From positions 1-14,222 of the forward strand of contig DASZVN010000221.1 of the NCBI GenBank assembly GCA_035547055.1: a DNA stretch of 14,222 bases, given 5' to 3'. The position numbers and the translations under genes are program-made. The stretch is from DASZVN01 sp035547055. Its GTDB lineage: Bacteria; Pseudomonadota; Alphaproteobacteria; Rhizobiales; Methylopilaceae. Shown here one piece after another: positions 1 to 6,213 of this stretch (its first letter is position 1; the number at the start of each line of letters is the position of its first letter). The notes under the pieces were generated by a model that was not told the DNA's origin, did not search any database, and saw only the letters and a list, made by a program, of their open reading frames with translations.

Positions 1-163
1 GATGCTCCAGGATGCCCCAGGCGAACAGGTCGACGAACGGATCGAGGAACGCGCCGACGAAATTCTTGGTGATCGAGAAGGTGCCGGCATAGGTGCCCTG
101 CGCCGGATCGGGCCGCGCCGGCCGCCCGGCGAACGCCGCGAGGCCTTCGACGGAAGACGAAGA
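1..163 (-). pseudogene. Leftward coding-like fragment at the window edge, no start codon found
   Basis: Read leftward from an in-frame TAG at 166-164, this frame stays open to the window edge and has typical coding third positions (mostly G/C). It includes a hydrophobic, aromatic-rich stretch near the edge (FVGAFLDPFVDLFAWGILEH). No ATG, GTG or TTG occurs after the TAG, and the first CTG is near the very end. The frame is therefore either the 5' part of a gene broken by a frameshift or nonsense change, or a real gene whose start I cannot locate. I do not recognise the family. It lies 6 nt downstream of the small membrane protein gene on the same strand, so it may once have belonged to that operon. 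Low confidence because only about 54 codons are visible. Confidence 0.25.
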
Positions 164-169
164 CTAAGA

Positions 170-454
170 CTAGCCGGCAGCAGGGCGCTCACGCCGGCAG
201 GCGGCGTCTCGACGTCCGGCGATCAGCCTCAGCCACGGGCCCGCGTGGAAGGCGGCCATCAGCAGGTACATCGTGACCATCCCGCCGAACGGCGATGAGC
301 CCGGCATGGCCATGCCCGTCGCATCCCCGCTCCCAACCATGGCGAGGAGCGCCATCGCCGCGAAGGCCGGCGTGGCGGCGAGGCCGAGCCAGCCCGCCGC
401 GGCCAGCGCCGCCGCGTTGAGGCGGCGCCCGGCTTCCAGGCCGTCGGCGCTCAC
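170..454 (-). CDS. Small hydrophobic membrane protein, coupled to the DUF899 gene
   Basis: A 94-residue hypothetical protein. Two hydrophobic stretches, roughly residues 13-42 (Ala/Leu-rich) and 57-80 (GGMVTMYLLMAAFHAG and following), suggest two membrane-spanning helices. They are separated by a Gly/Met-rich loop, and the C-terminal tail is Arg-rich and probably cytoplasmic. I chose the GTG at 454-452 because it overlaps the TGA stop of the upstream DUF899 gene in a GTGA arrangement, typical of translational coupling. An ATG at 490 in the same frame would extend 36 nt into the DUF899 gene and is less likely. I do not recognise a named family. Its function is unknown, and its coupling to a thioredoxin-like protein is the only clue. 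Confidence 0.6.
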   Translation of the reverse strand: MSADGLEAGRRLNAAALAAAGWLGLAATPAFAAMALLAMVGSGDATGMAMPGSSPFGGMVTMYLLMAAFHAGPWLRLIAGRRDAACRRERPAAG

Positions 455-1224
455 GGCGCTACCGGCTCGTAGCGGTCGTGATGACGCCACCAGGCGCCGC
501 CGGCTTCATTGCGGCCCCGCGGGGCGCGGTCAAGCCATGAATACATGCCCCAGATCGCGTCGAGCCCGCGGCCATAGGTCGAATAGGTGTGGTAGACGGC
601 TCCGTCCTCGCAGGCGAAGGCGCTCATGCCGGGATGCTCGCGGAGATAGGCCATCGGCGCGGCTCCGGACATCGCCGCGTGCTCGGCCGCCCTCGGCGGG
701 ACCGTCGCCTCGGTCATCGGCCGGCCGGGACGGTAGTTGTAGTCGCGGCGGCCGCTGCGCTGCTGCTCCTCGGTGAAGGAGACGTTGAAGTCGAAGTTGA
801 ACGCGCCGCCGTGCGACGAGGCCCAGGGGAAGGTCCAGCCCATCCGCCGCCTGAAGGCCTGCAGCTTTTCCAGCGGCGCGCGCGATACCGCCCACAGCAT
901 CACGTCATGGTTGGCGAGGTGCGCAGCGAAGCCGTTGAAGCCGTCGGCGATTGCCGAGCAGGACGGGCAGCCGGCCTGGTAGTCCGGCCCGAACATGAAG
1001 TGATAGACCAGGAGTTGCGAGCGCCCCCGGAAGAGGTCCACAAGCGACGCCGCGCCGTCGTCGGTGTCGAAGCGGTAGTCCCCGTCGACCCGGACCCAGG
1101 GCAGCGCCTGGCGCTGCCGCGCCACCTCGTCGCCCTGCCGCGTCAGCGCCTTTTCCGCGTCGAGCAGCGCGAGCCGTGCCGAAAGCCACTGCTCGCGGGT
1201 CCCGGTGCCATGTGTCGTCGTCAT
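451..1224 (-). CDS. DUF899 family thioredoxin-like protein
   Basis: A 257-residue protein with the hallmarks of the DUF899 family. These are an N-terminal REQWL-type helix region, a W-x-x-V motif with predicted short strands around residues 40-55, and the block YHFMFGPDYQAGCPSCS (residues 74-90) with a CPSC motif (Cys86, Cys89) at a thioredoxin-like active-site position. These are followed by WAVSRAPLEKLQAFRRRMGW and a DFNVSF segment. Near the C-terminus VYHTYSTYGRG and W-x-MYSWLD are also family-typical. Members are soluble and have a predicted thioredoxin-like fold; no reaction has been established to my knowledge, though a redox role is usually assumed. A GGAG ribosome-binding site precedes the ATG at 1224. 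The gene overlaps the small membrane protein gene and diverges from the regulator at 1310. Confidence 0.9.
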   Translation of the reverse strand: MTTTHGTGTREQWLSARLALLDAEKALTRQGDEVARQRQALPWVRVDGDYRFDTDDGAASLVDLFRGRSQLLVYHFMFGPDYQAGCPSCSAIADGFNGFAAHLANHDVMLWAVSRAPLEKLQAFRRRMGWTFPWASSHGGAFNFDFNVSFTEEQQRSGRRDYNYRPGRPMTEATVPPRAAEHAAMSGAAPMAYLREHPGMSAFACEDGAVYHTYSTYGRGLDAIWGMYSWLDRAPRGRNEAGGAWWRHHDRYEPVAP

Positions 1225-1309
1225 TGTGGTTCTCCGTTACTTGTACCGTCGCGGCTAGACTAGGAGCCGGCTCGGCCGCCCCGGGAGTGACAAGTTTGGC
1301 GGGATTCCG
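1225..1309. promoter_or_regulatory. Divergent promoter region between the DUF899 and HTH regulator genes
   Basis: This 85-bp stretch separates the starts of two divergent genes, so it must carry at least the leftward promoter for the DUF899/membrane-protein pair and the rightward promoter for the regulator/propeller pair. I cannot pick convincing -35/-10 pairs. A leftward GGAG ribosome-binding site lies next to the DUF899 start. The layout suggests that the regulator encoded at 1310 binds here, but no clear palindrome is visible. Confidence 0.4.
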
Positions 1310-2530
1310 ATGGACGTGATGATCGCCGCCGCGGCGCAGGCGCTCGCGACCGGCGATATCCTCCGCGCCCTGAACTGGGTCGCGCGGCGCGACGACGCCC
1401 CGGCGCTCGCGCTTCGCGGCATCGCCATGGCGCAGCTCGGCGATCTCGACCGGGCCCGGGCGCTGGTGCGGCGCGCAGCGCGTGCGTTCACGCCGCGCGA
1501 GGCGGTGGCCCACGCCCGCTGCGTGGTCGCCGAGGCCGAGATCGCCCTCGCCGCGCGCAACCTGGCTTGGCCGGCGAAGGCGCTCGCCGCCGCCTCGGCG
1601 ACGCTGGAGGCGCGCGGCGACCGCAGCAACGCTGCCCACGCCCGCTATCTCGAGGCGCGCCGTCTGCTCCTGATCGGGCGCCTCGACGAGGCCGAGAACA
1701 GGCTTTCCGGCGGCGATCTCGCGGCGCTGCCCCCGGCGCTCCGGGCGATCCACGAACTCACGGTCGCCGGGATCGCGATGCGGCGCATCCAGGCGGGCAT
1801 CGCCGGCGCCGCCCTCGCCCGCGCCAGGGAAGCAGCGCGCTGGGCGCGCATCCCGGCGCTTGCCGCGGAAGTCGAGCAGGCCGTGGCCGTCCTCGACGCG
1901 CCAGCGGCGCGGCTGGTCGCGGGCGGCGCGGAGCGCCCTCTCCTCCTCGCCGAGGTCGAGACGCTCCTCGCCTCCGACGCGCTCGTCGTCGACGCCTGCC
2001 GCAACCTCGTGCGCGGGCGGGGCACCATTGTGCCGCTAGCGCGCCGTCCGGTGCTGTTCGCCGTGGTGCGCGTGCTCGCCGAGGCCTCGCCCGGAGACGT
2101 GCCGCGGGACGTGCTGCTCGCCCGCGCCTTCGGAGCGCGGCACGCCGACGAATCTCACCGCGCCCGGCTCAGGGTCGAGATCGGGCGCCTCCGCCGGCTG
2201 CTGCGTCCCCTCGCCCGCATCGGCGCGACCGCCCGCGGCTTCGCCCTCGCGCCGCTCGGCAAGGGTGAGGTCGTCCTGCTGGCGCACCCGGTCGCCGAGG
2301 ACCACGCCGCCGTGCTCGCCTTCCTGGCCGACGGCGAAGCGTGGTCGAGCTCGGCGCTCGCGCTCGCGCTCGGCACCAGCCAGCGCACCGTCCAGCGGGC
2401 GCTCGACACGCTCGCCGCCGCCGGCAAGGCACAGGCGATCGGCCGCGGCCGCGGCCGGCGCTGGGTCACGTCGCCGCTCCCCGGATTCGCGACCAGCTTG
2501 TTACTCCCCGCCCCGCTTCCCGGCGGCTAG
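1310..2530 (+). CDS. TPR-like / double winged-helix transcriptional regulator
   Basis: A 406-residue predicted cytoplasmic regulator. Residues ~1-200 are Ala/Leu/Arg-rich helical-hairpin sequence resembling degenerate tetratricopeptide repeats (for example RGIAMAQLGDLDRARALVRR and the ARYLEARRLLLIGRLDEAEN region). Residues ~240-315 look like an OmpR/PhoB-type winged helix: LARRPVLFAVVRVLAEA, then a recognition-helix-like HADESHRARLRVEIGRLRRL and a wing ending ATARGFALAP. Residues ~328-388 look like a second winged helix (LALALGTSQRTVQRALDTLA, then a basic GRGRGRRWV wing). It diverges from the DUF899 gene 85 bp away, and its stop is 9 nt before the beta-propeller gene, so the two are probably cotranscribed. 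The effector is unknown. The ATG at 1310 is taken as the start, although its ribosome-binding site is weak (GGGA). Confidence 0.75.
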   Translation: MDVMIAAAAQALATGDILRALNWVARRDDAPALALRGIAMAQLGDLDRARALVRRAARAFTPREAVAHARCVVAEAEIALAARNLAWPAKALAAASATLEARGDRSNAAHARYLEARRLLLIGRLDEAENRLSGGDLAALPPALRAIHELTVAGIAMRRIQAGIAGAALARAREAARWARIPALAAEVEQAVAVLDAPAARLVAGGAERPLLLAEVETLLASDALVVDACRNLVRGRGTIVPLARRPVLFAVVRVLAEASPGDVPRDVLLARAFGARHADESHRARLRVEIGRLRRLLRPLARIGATARGFALAPLGKGEVVLLAHPVAEDHAAVLAFLADGEAWSSSALALALGTSQRTVQRALDTLAAAGKAQAIGRGRGRRWVTSPLPGFATSLLLPAPLPGG

Positions 2531-2539
2531 GCTTGCCTC

Positions 2540-3184
2540 ATGGAAGCATCAAAAGCCGAGATCGTGCGCGAATACGGTCCCTTTCCCGGGGCGGAGCGGG
2601 TCAATGGCGTCTCGTTCGATGGCCGCCAGGTCTGGATCGCGACCGGCGAGCGGCTGATTGCCTTCGATCCAAAGAGCGGGAGCGCGCAGCGTTCGCTCGA
2701 CGTCGCCGGCCACGCCGGCACGGCGTTCGATGGCAAGCACCTGTTCCAGATCGCGGACGACCGCATTCAGAAGATCGATCCGGAGACCGGGCGCGTGCTC
2801 GCCACGATTCCGACGCCCGGCGGCGCGTCGGGGCTGGCGTGGGCGGAAGGCACGCTCTGGGTCGGCCAGTACCGGGAGCGGAAGATCCACCAGATCGATC
2901 CCGAGACCGGCGCGGTCTTCCGCACCGTCGAATCCAACCGCTTCGTCACCGGCGTCACCTGGGTCGACGGCGAGATGTGGCATGCCACCTGGGAAGGCGA
3001 CGATGCCGACCTCAGGCGGGTCGATCCGCAGACCGGAGAGGTGCTGGAGCGGATCGAGATGCCCTCCGGCGTCCCCGTGTCGGGGATCGAGTCCGACGGG
3101 GGCGACCGCCTCTATTGCGGCGGCGGAGGCAGCGGCAAGGTCAGAGCCGTCCGCCGGCCGGCCCGCGGGCCCAGGGCCGCATGA
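2540..3184 (+). CDS. Cytoplasmic beta-propeller protein (glutamine-cyclotransferase-like / YVTN-type repeats)
   Basis: A 214-residue protein built from repeats of about 40 residues, each carrying an (I/V/F)DP-x-(S/T)G-x-V/A turn. DP occurs at residues 43, 80, 120 and 162, with TPGGASGLAWAEGTLWVGQ-type strands between, giving about five blades. This matches single-domain propellers annotated as glutaminyl-peptide cyclotransferase-like or PQQ-binding-like. The C-terminal segment CGGGGSGKVRAVRRP looks like a natural end, so the gene seems full-length. There is no signal peptide or transmembrane segment, so a cytoplasmic location is expected. I see no catalytic signature that proves an enzyme; it may be a binding or sensor protein. 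It lies 9 nt after the regulator gene and probably forms an operon with it. Confidence 0.75.
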   Translation: MEASKAEIVREYGPFPGAERVNGVSFDGRQVWIATGERLIAFDPKSGSAQRSLDVAGHAGTAFDGKHLFQIADDRIQKIDPETGRVLATIPTPGGASGLAWAEGTLWVGQYRERKIHQIDPETGAVFRTVESNRFVTGVTWVDGEMWHATWEGDDADLRRVDPQTGEVLERIEMPSGVPVSGIESDGGDRLYCGGGGSGKVRAVRRPARGPRAA

Positions 3185-3192
3185 CGGCTATT

Positions 3193-3350
3193 CAGCAGGT
3201 AGGAGAAGTCGACGATCTAGCCGACGCCGATCTTCTTGTCGACAAACCAGCCTTGATCAGGACGTCCTGCGGCTGCTTGAGCACCTCGACGCTCGGCCGC
3301 AGTCCAGGGTCGCGCGCCTATTCCTTCAGGCCGACGTCTTCTGCGGCATC
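3193..3350 (-). pseudogene. Decayed C-terminal remnant, probably of an ABC substrate-binding protein
   Basis: Leftward, one frame reads DAAEDVGLKE, hits TAG at 3320-3318, and continues in the same frame as RDPGLRPSVEVLKQPQDVLI plus KAG. A one-base deletion near 3246 then moves the reading to FVDKKIGVG, another TAG at 3219-3217, and IVDFSYL. The pieces join into sensible protein with strongly G/C third positions, interrupted by two nonsense codons and a frameshift. A 'G-[FL]-[VI]-D...V-[DE]-x-S-[YF]-L' ending is typical of NitT/TauT (NMT1-like) substrate-binding proteins. The intact one in this window ends in a related way (WSKAVDASFLPK). The assignment to a solute-binding protein is inference, while the interrupted reading frame is seen directly. 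The rest of 3185-3462 shows no other gene. Confidence 0.4.
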
Positions 3351-3462
3351 GCGATGAGACGCGGCAGGCATGCCCGCGCGTTGACGGCTGCCGGCACAGC
3401 GGCTTTTGTGCCTCTCGAGCGGCCGGCCATAGGCGGTCCGGCGCCACCGGGGGTGAACGGGA

Positions 3463-4218
3463 ATGACGATGCTGGCCGGCCGCACCATCGTGGTCACCGG
3501 GGCGGCCCGCGGGGTCGGCCGCGCCATCGCCGAGGCCTGCCACCGCCACGGCGCCCGGCTGATCCTGGGCGACATCCTGGTCGAGCGCGGCCGGGAAACC
3601 GCCGCGGCGCTCGCCGCCGCCGGCGCCAGCGTGCGCTTCGCCCCGCTCGACCTCGCCGATCCGGATTCGGTCGACGCCTTCGCCCGCGCCATCGCGGCGA
3701 ACGAAGGCGCGATCCACGGCCTCGTCAACAACGCCGCGATCGCCACCGACGTCGGCGGCGCCGGCTTCGAGGACATCGACATCGCGCTGTGGGATCGGGT
3801 GATGCGGGTCAACATCCGCGGCACCTGGCTGGTCACGCGGGCGCTGGCGAAGCTGTTCGCCGAGGGCGGCGACGGGCGCATCGTCAACCTCGCCTCCGAC
3901 ACCGCGCTGTGGGGTGCGCCGCGCCTCCTCGCCTATGTCGCGAGCAAGGGCGCGATCATCTCGATGACGCGCTCGCTCGCGCGCGAGCTCGGCCCCCGTG
4001 GCATCGGCGTCACCGCCGTCGCCCCCGGCATCATGCGCAACGAGGCGACCGACTACGTGCCGGCGTCGCGCCACCAGGAATACGAGCAGGGCCGCGCCGT
4101 GCCCGGCCCGCAGTTGCCCGAGGACATCGTCGACGTCGTCGCCTTCCTGCTGACCCCGGCGGCGCTCCCGCTGACCGGCCAGTTGCTGCCGACCGACGCC
4201 GGCTTCGTCTTCACCTGA
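3463..4218 (+). CDS. Short-chain dehydrogenase/reductase (SDR), classical type
   Basis: A 251-residue NAD(P)-dependent oxidoreductase with the full classical SDR signature. The cofactor-binding TGAARGVG is at residues 12-19, and an Asp at residue 37 ends the second strand (LILGD), which favours NAD over NADP. NNAA is at 89-92. The catalytic tetrad is Asn117 (VNIRG), Ser145, Tyr158 and Lys162 (YVASK), with the usual 13-residue Ser-Tyr spacing. APGIMRN at 188-194 follows the sixth strand. Length is typical. The substrate cannot be read from sequence, but such enzymes oxidise secondary alcohols of sugars, hydroxyacids or steroids. An alternative ATG six bases downstream (3469) sits better behind the GGGA ribosome-binding site, so the true protein may lack the first two residues. 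It is separated from its left neighbour by a pseudogene-like gap and from the amidase by 197 nt, and is probably monocistronic. Confidence 0.93.
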   Translation: MTMLAGRTIVVTGAARGVGRAIAEACHRHGARLILGDILVERGRETAAALAAAGASVRFAPLDLADPDSVDAFARAIAANEGAIHGLVNNAAIATDVGGAGFEDIDIALWDRVMRVNIRGTWLVTRALAKLFAEGGDGRIVNLASDTALWGAPRLLAYVASKGAIISMTRSLARELGPRGIGVTAVAPGIMRNEATDYVPASRHQEYEQGRAVPGPQLPEDIVDVVAFLLTPAALPLTGQLLPTDAGFVFT

Positions 4219-4228
4219 CGGCCGTCAG
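4215..4228 (+). terminator. Perfect palindrome overlapping the SDR stop codon
   Basis: CTGACGGCCGTCAG is a perfect 14-bp palindrome that contains the SDR stop codon TGA. As RNA it could form only a short stem with a tight GGCC loop and has no T-run, so it may be a weak terminator or nothing. It lies between two convergent genes (SDR and amidase). Confidence 0.25.
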
Positions 4229-4383
4229 CCGGGGCGGCGGAGGTCGATCAGCGGCGCCGCCGTCATTGCGGCAGGCACGAGGCGCCGACGGCGCGGATCG
4301 CCAGCCGCTCGAAGCCGTTCATTTCAGCCCATCCCTCCCTTTTCCGCTTTCTGCCGGCGCACAGGGCCGCCGCCTCCCCGGGC

Positions 4384-4410
4384 GAGGCCCGGCCATGCGA
4401 ATCGTCCGAC
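4384..4410. repeat. Left copy of a ~28-bp imperfect direct repeat flanking the amidase-cupin-GntR cassette
   Basis: GAGGCCCG-GCCATGCGAATC followed by GTCCGAC aligns with 6962-6989 at 24 of 28 columns (three mismatches and a one-base gap). Both copies have the same orientation. This copy lies just past the amidase stop, and the other lies just past the GntR stop, so the pair brackets the cassette. The GTCCGAC end belongs to the GntR-box-like motif described separately. Confidence 0.4.
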
Positions 4411-4412
4411 GA
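4399..4412 (-). promoter_or_regulatory. GntR-box-like palindrome next to the amidase stop
   Basis: On the minus strand this reads TCGTCGGACGATTC, containing the perfect palindrome TCGTC-N-GACGA. It matches the box in the cupin/GntR divergent region (TTGTCAGACAATTC, minus strand) at 11 of 14 positions in the same orientation. A leftward TTGACG (4419-4414) just upstream could be a -35 element. Downstream, leftward, are a GGGAGGG ribosome-binding-site-like run and a 19-codon open frame (4322-4263, MNGFERLAIR...). This suggests a promoter that may have lost its gene. Protein binding is not demonstrated. Confidence 0.35.
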
Positions 4413-4415
4413 CCG

Positions 4416-5792
4416 TCAAGCCGCGCCGGTCGCCCGGTCGGGCCCGCGGAGCACGGCCTCGACCGCCGCGCCGAGCGCGAACAGGCGGCGGTCGGTACCG
4501 GTCAGGCCCGCCACCATCAGGCCGGCCGGCATCTCGCCGTCCTCGTGCATCGGGATTGAGAGTGCGCAGCCGTCCATCATGTTGACGACCGCCGGGTTGC
4601 GCAGCACCAGCCCGTTGATGCGGGCATAGTCCGCGTCGCTCTCGAGCTCGTCGAAGCGCGGCGGGACGATGGGAACGGTCGGCGCGAGAAGCGCGTCGAA
4701 CCGTGCCGCCTGCTCGGCGACGGCGGCGACGAAGCGCCCGCGCGCCGCGACGAGATCGAGATAGTCGGCGGCGCTCTGCTCGGCGCCGCGGCGGATGCGG
4801 ACCAGCACGCGGGGATCGTAGAGCGCGCCACGCGTCTCGATCAGCCGGCGATGGATGGCCCAGCTCTCGGCCGAGCCGAAGCCACCCCTGGCGTTGATCG
4901 CGGTCAGCTCGTCGAGCGGCGGCAGCGTGATCTTCTCGATCCGTGCACCGGCCGCGGCAAGGCGGCGAAGCGCGCGGTCGAAGGCGCCGGCCACCGTCTT
5001 GTCCATGCCGTCGAGGAGGAAATTCTGCGGCACCCCCAAGCGGAGACCGGCAACGCCATCGGTGCGGAGCACCGGCAGCGTTTCGCCCACGAGAATCGCG
5101 TCGACGATGGCGCAGCACTCGACCGAGCGCGCCAGCGGGCCGACCGAGTCGAGCGTTCCCGACAGCGGGAAGACGCCGCTGCGCGGCACCCGCGCGGTCG
5201 TCGGCTTGTAGCCGACGACACCGGTGAAGGCCGCCGGGATGCGGCACGAGCCGCCGGTGTCGGTGCCGAGCGCGGCGTAAGCCATGCCTGCCGCGACCGC
5301 GACCGCCGAGCCGGACGACGAGCCGCCCGGGATGCGCGCGGGGTCGCGCGGATTCTTCGGCGTGCCGTAGTGCGGGTTGAGCCCGAGTCCGGAGAAGGCG
5401 AACTCGGTCATGTTGACCCGGCCGATGACGACGAAGCCGGCGCGCCGCATCCGCGCGACGGCTTCCGCGTCACGGGCCGCGGGGGGCGCATCCTCCAGCG
5501 CGCGGGAACCCGCCCGCGTCACCTGCCCCGCAACGTCGAACAGGTCCTTGACCGCGAGCGGGATGCCGGCGAAGGGCGACAGCGCCGCGCCGGCGGCGCG
5601 CAGCCGGTCCATCGCATCCGCCGCAGCGCGGGCGCCGGCGGCATCGACCTGAAGGAAGGTGCGTCGACCGTCTCCGCCCGGCTCCTCGATCCGGGCCAGG
5701 CAGTCCTCCACGAGCGCGCGGGCCGTGGTGCGGCCGGCGGCGAGATCGTGGGCGAGCGCGGCGAGCGTCGGTGGGGTCGTGAAAATGGCCAT
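4416..5792 (-). CDS. Amidase (amidase-signature family)
   Basis: A 458-residue cytoplasmic amide hydrolase. The amidase-signature Ser-cisSer-Lys triad is visible: Lys82 in IPLAVKDLFDVAG, the cis-Ser Ser158 in PGGSSSGSAVAVAAG, and the nucleophile Ser182 in GTDTGGSCRIPAAFTG. The 24-residue gap between the two serines is the one found across the family. Length is typical for amidases of the AtzF/GatA-like group. There is no partner GatB or GatC gene, so a tRNA-amidotransferase role is unlikely. The natural amide substrate is unknown and could be any of several small amides or ureido compounds. I chose the ATG at 5792 (MAIFTTPP) because it lies one base after the cupin-fragment stop; an upstream in-frame ATG at 5927 would run through that gene. 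It probably forms an operon with the cupin gene and is probably controlled by the divergent GntR regulator. Confidence 0.92.
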   Translation of the reverse strand: MAIFTTPPTLAALAHDLAAGRTTARALVEDCLARIEEPGGDGRRTFLQVDAAGARAAADAMDRLRAAGAALSPFAGIPLAVKDLFDVAGQVTRAGSRALEDAPPAARDAEAVARMRRAGFVVIGRVNMTEFAFSGLGLNPHYGTPKNPRDPARIPGGSSSGSAVAVAAGMAYAALGTDTGGSCRIPAAFTGVVGYKPTTARVPRSGVFPLSGTLDSVGPLARSVECCAIVDAILVGETLPVLRTDGVAGLRLGVPQNFLLDGMDKTVAGAFDRALRRLAAAGARIEKITLPPLDELTAINARGGFGSAESWAIHRRLIETRGALYDPRVLVRIRRGAEQSAADYLDLVAARGRFVAAVAEQAARFDALLAPTVPIVPPRFDELESDADYARINGLVLRNPAVVNMMDGCALSIPMHEDGEMPAGLMVAGLTGTDRRLFALGAAVEAVLRGPDRATGAA

Positions 5793-5793
5793 G

Positions 5794-6015
5794 TCACGCC
5801 GGGCCGTAATAGTGGAGCTCGAGCAGCATGCAGCCGCCGTTCGACTCGAACGGGCCGTGCGCCACGCCCGGCGGACGGACCGCATAGGTCGCGCCTGCGA
5901 ACGGTTCGCCGCCATTGCCATAGGCATCGTTGCCGACGTTCAGTTCGCCCCACACCGGAAACCCGCGATCGTTCTCGGCCGCCCATTCCTTGGCTTCCGA
6001 ACGGATGTGCGGCAT
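5794..6015 (-). CDS. Short cupin-type protein lacking the first cupin motif (possibly truncated)
   Basis: A 73-residue protein. It carries the second half of a cupin barrel, with a GELNVGNDAYG strand pair and the motif-2 block GATYAVRPPGVAHGPFESNG, then GCMLLELHYY. This resembles ChrR-type and DUF4437-type cupins. The first cupin motif (G-x5-H-x-H-x3,4-E-x6-G), which supplies most metal ligands, is absent. The N-terminal ~30 residues (MPHIRSEAKEWAAENDRG...) jump straight into the later strand, as though the central part had been deleted. Typical single-cupin proteins exceed 100 residues. The ATG at 6015 follows a GGAGAG ribosome-binding site; an ATG at 6054 lacks one. It could still fold as a dimer or be a decayed gene. 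It is separated by one base from the amidase gene and is the first gene of that leftward operon. Confidence 0.6.
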   Translation of the reverse strand: MPHIRSEAKEWAAENDRGFPVWGELNVGNDAYGNGGEPFAGATYAVRPPGVAHGPFESNGGCMLLELHYYGPA

Positions 6016-6102
6016 CCCACGCTCTCCGTCGTCTCGGCATGTTGCGGGAGGCAAGCGCCGCGCTCTCCGGCGCGACGCACCCGGTGCGAGGCAGGCGCGC
6101 CA

Positions 6103-6130
6103 GAATTGTCTGACAACATGACCGAGTCAA
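6103..6130. promoter_or_regulatory. Divergent operator/promoter: TTGTCTGACAA palindrome with leftward -35
   Basis: TTGTC-T-GACAA at 6106-6116 is a perfect 5-1-5 inverted repeat of the kind bound by GntR/FCD regulators. Its centre (6111) lies about 96 bp from the cupin start and 103 bp from the preferred GntR start at 6214, that is, midway between divergent genes. A leftward TTGACT (-35-like, minus strand of 6125-6130) places the palindrome in the spacer and -10 of the cupin/amidase promoter, a natural repressor position. This arrangement also argues that the GntR protein starts at 6214 rather than at the ATG at 6118, which would begin immediately after the palindrome. Confidence 0.5.
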
Positions 6131-6213
6131 GCGGCCGCCAAAGCGCTTGGCGGCCCCGCGCCCAGGTGTTACGGCTCGCGCCGCGCACGCAGGCGCAGGC
6201 GAGACTGTTGCCG

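Noticed and set aside
4263..4322. A 19-codon leftward open frame (MNGFERLAIR...) with a GGGAGGG ribosome-binding-site-like run upstream, followed by a 13-codon frame in an ATGA overlap
   Set aside because: Too short to call a gene and no family is recognisable. It may be the remains of a gene once driven from the box at 4399-4412, so it is mentioned there but not annotated.
2658..4559. A very long rightward open frame (633 codons) crossing the propeller, relic and SDR genes
   Set aside because: Its translation is Arg/Pro/Ser/Ala-rich low-complexity sequence, typical of a shadow frame in very GC-rich DNA. It overlaps two genes with clear family motifs in the correct frames.
6118..6213. Longer GntR protein starting at ATG 6118
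   Set aside because: The extra 32 residues look non-conserved. The ATG follows directly on an operator-like palindrome with no ribosome-binding site, and a leftward -35-like element lies inside this stretch.
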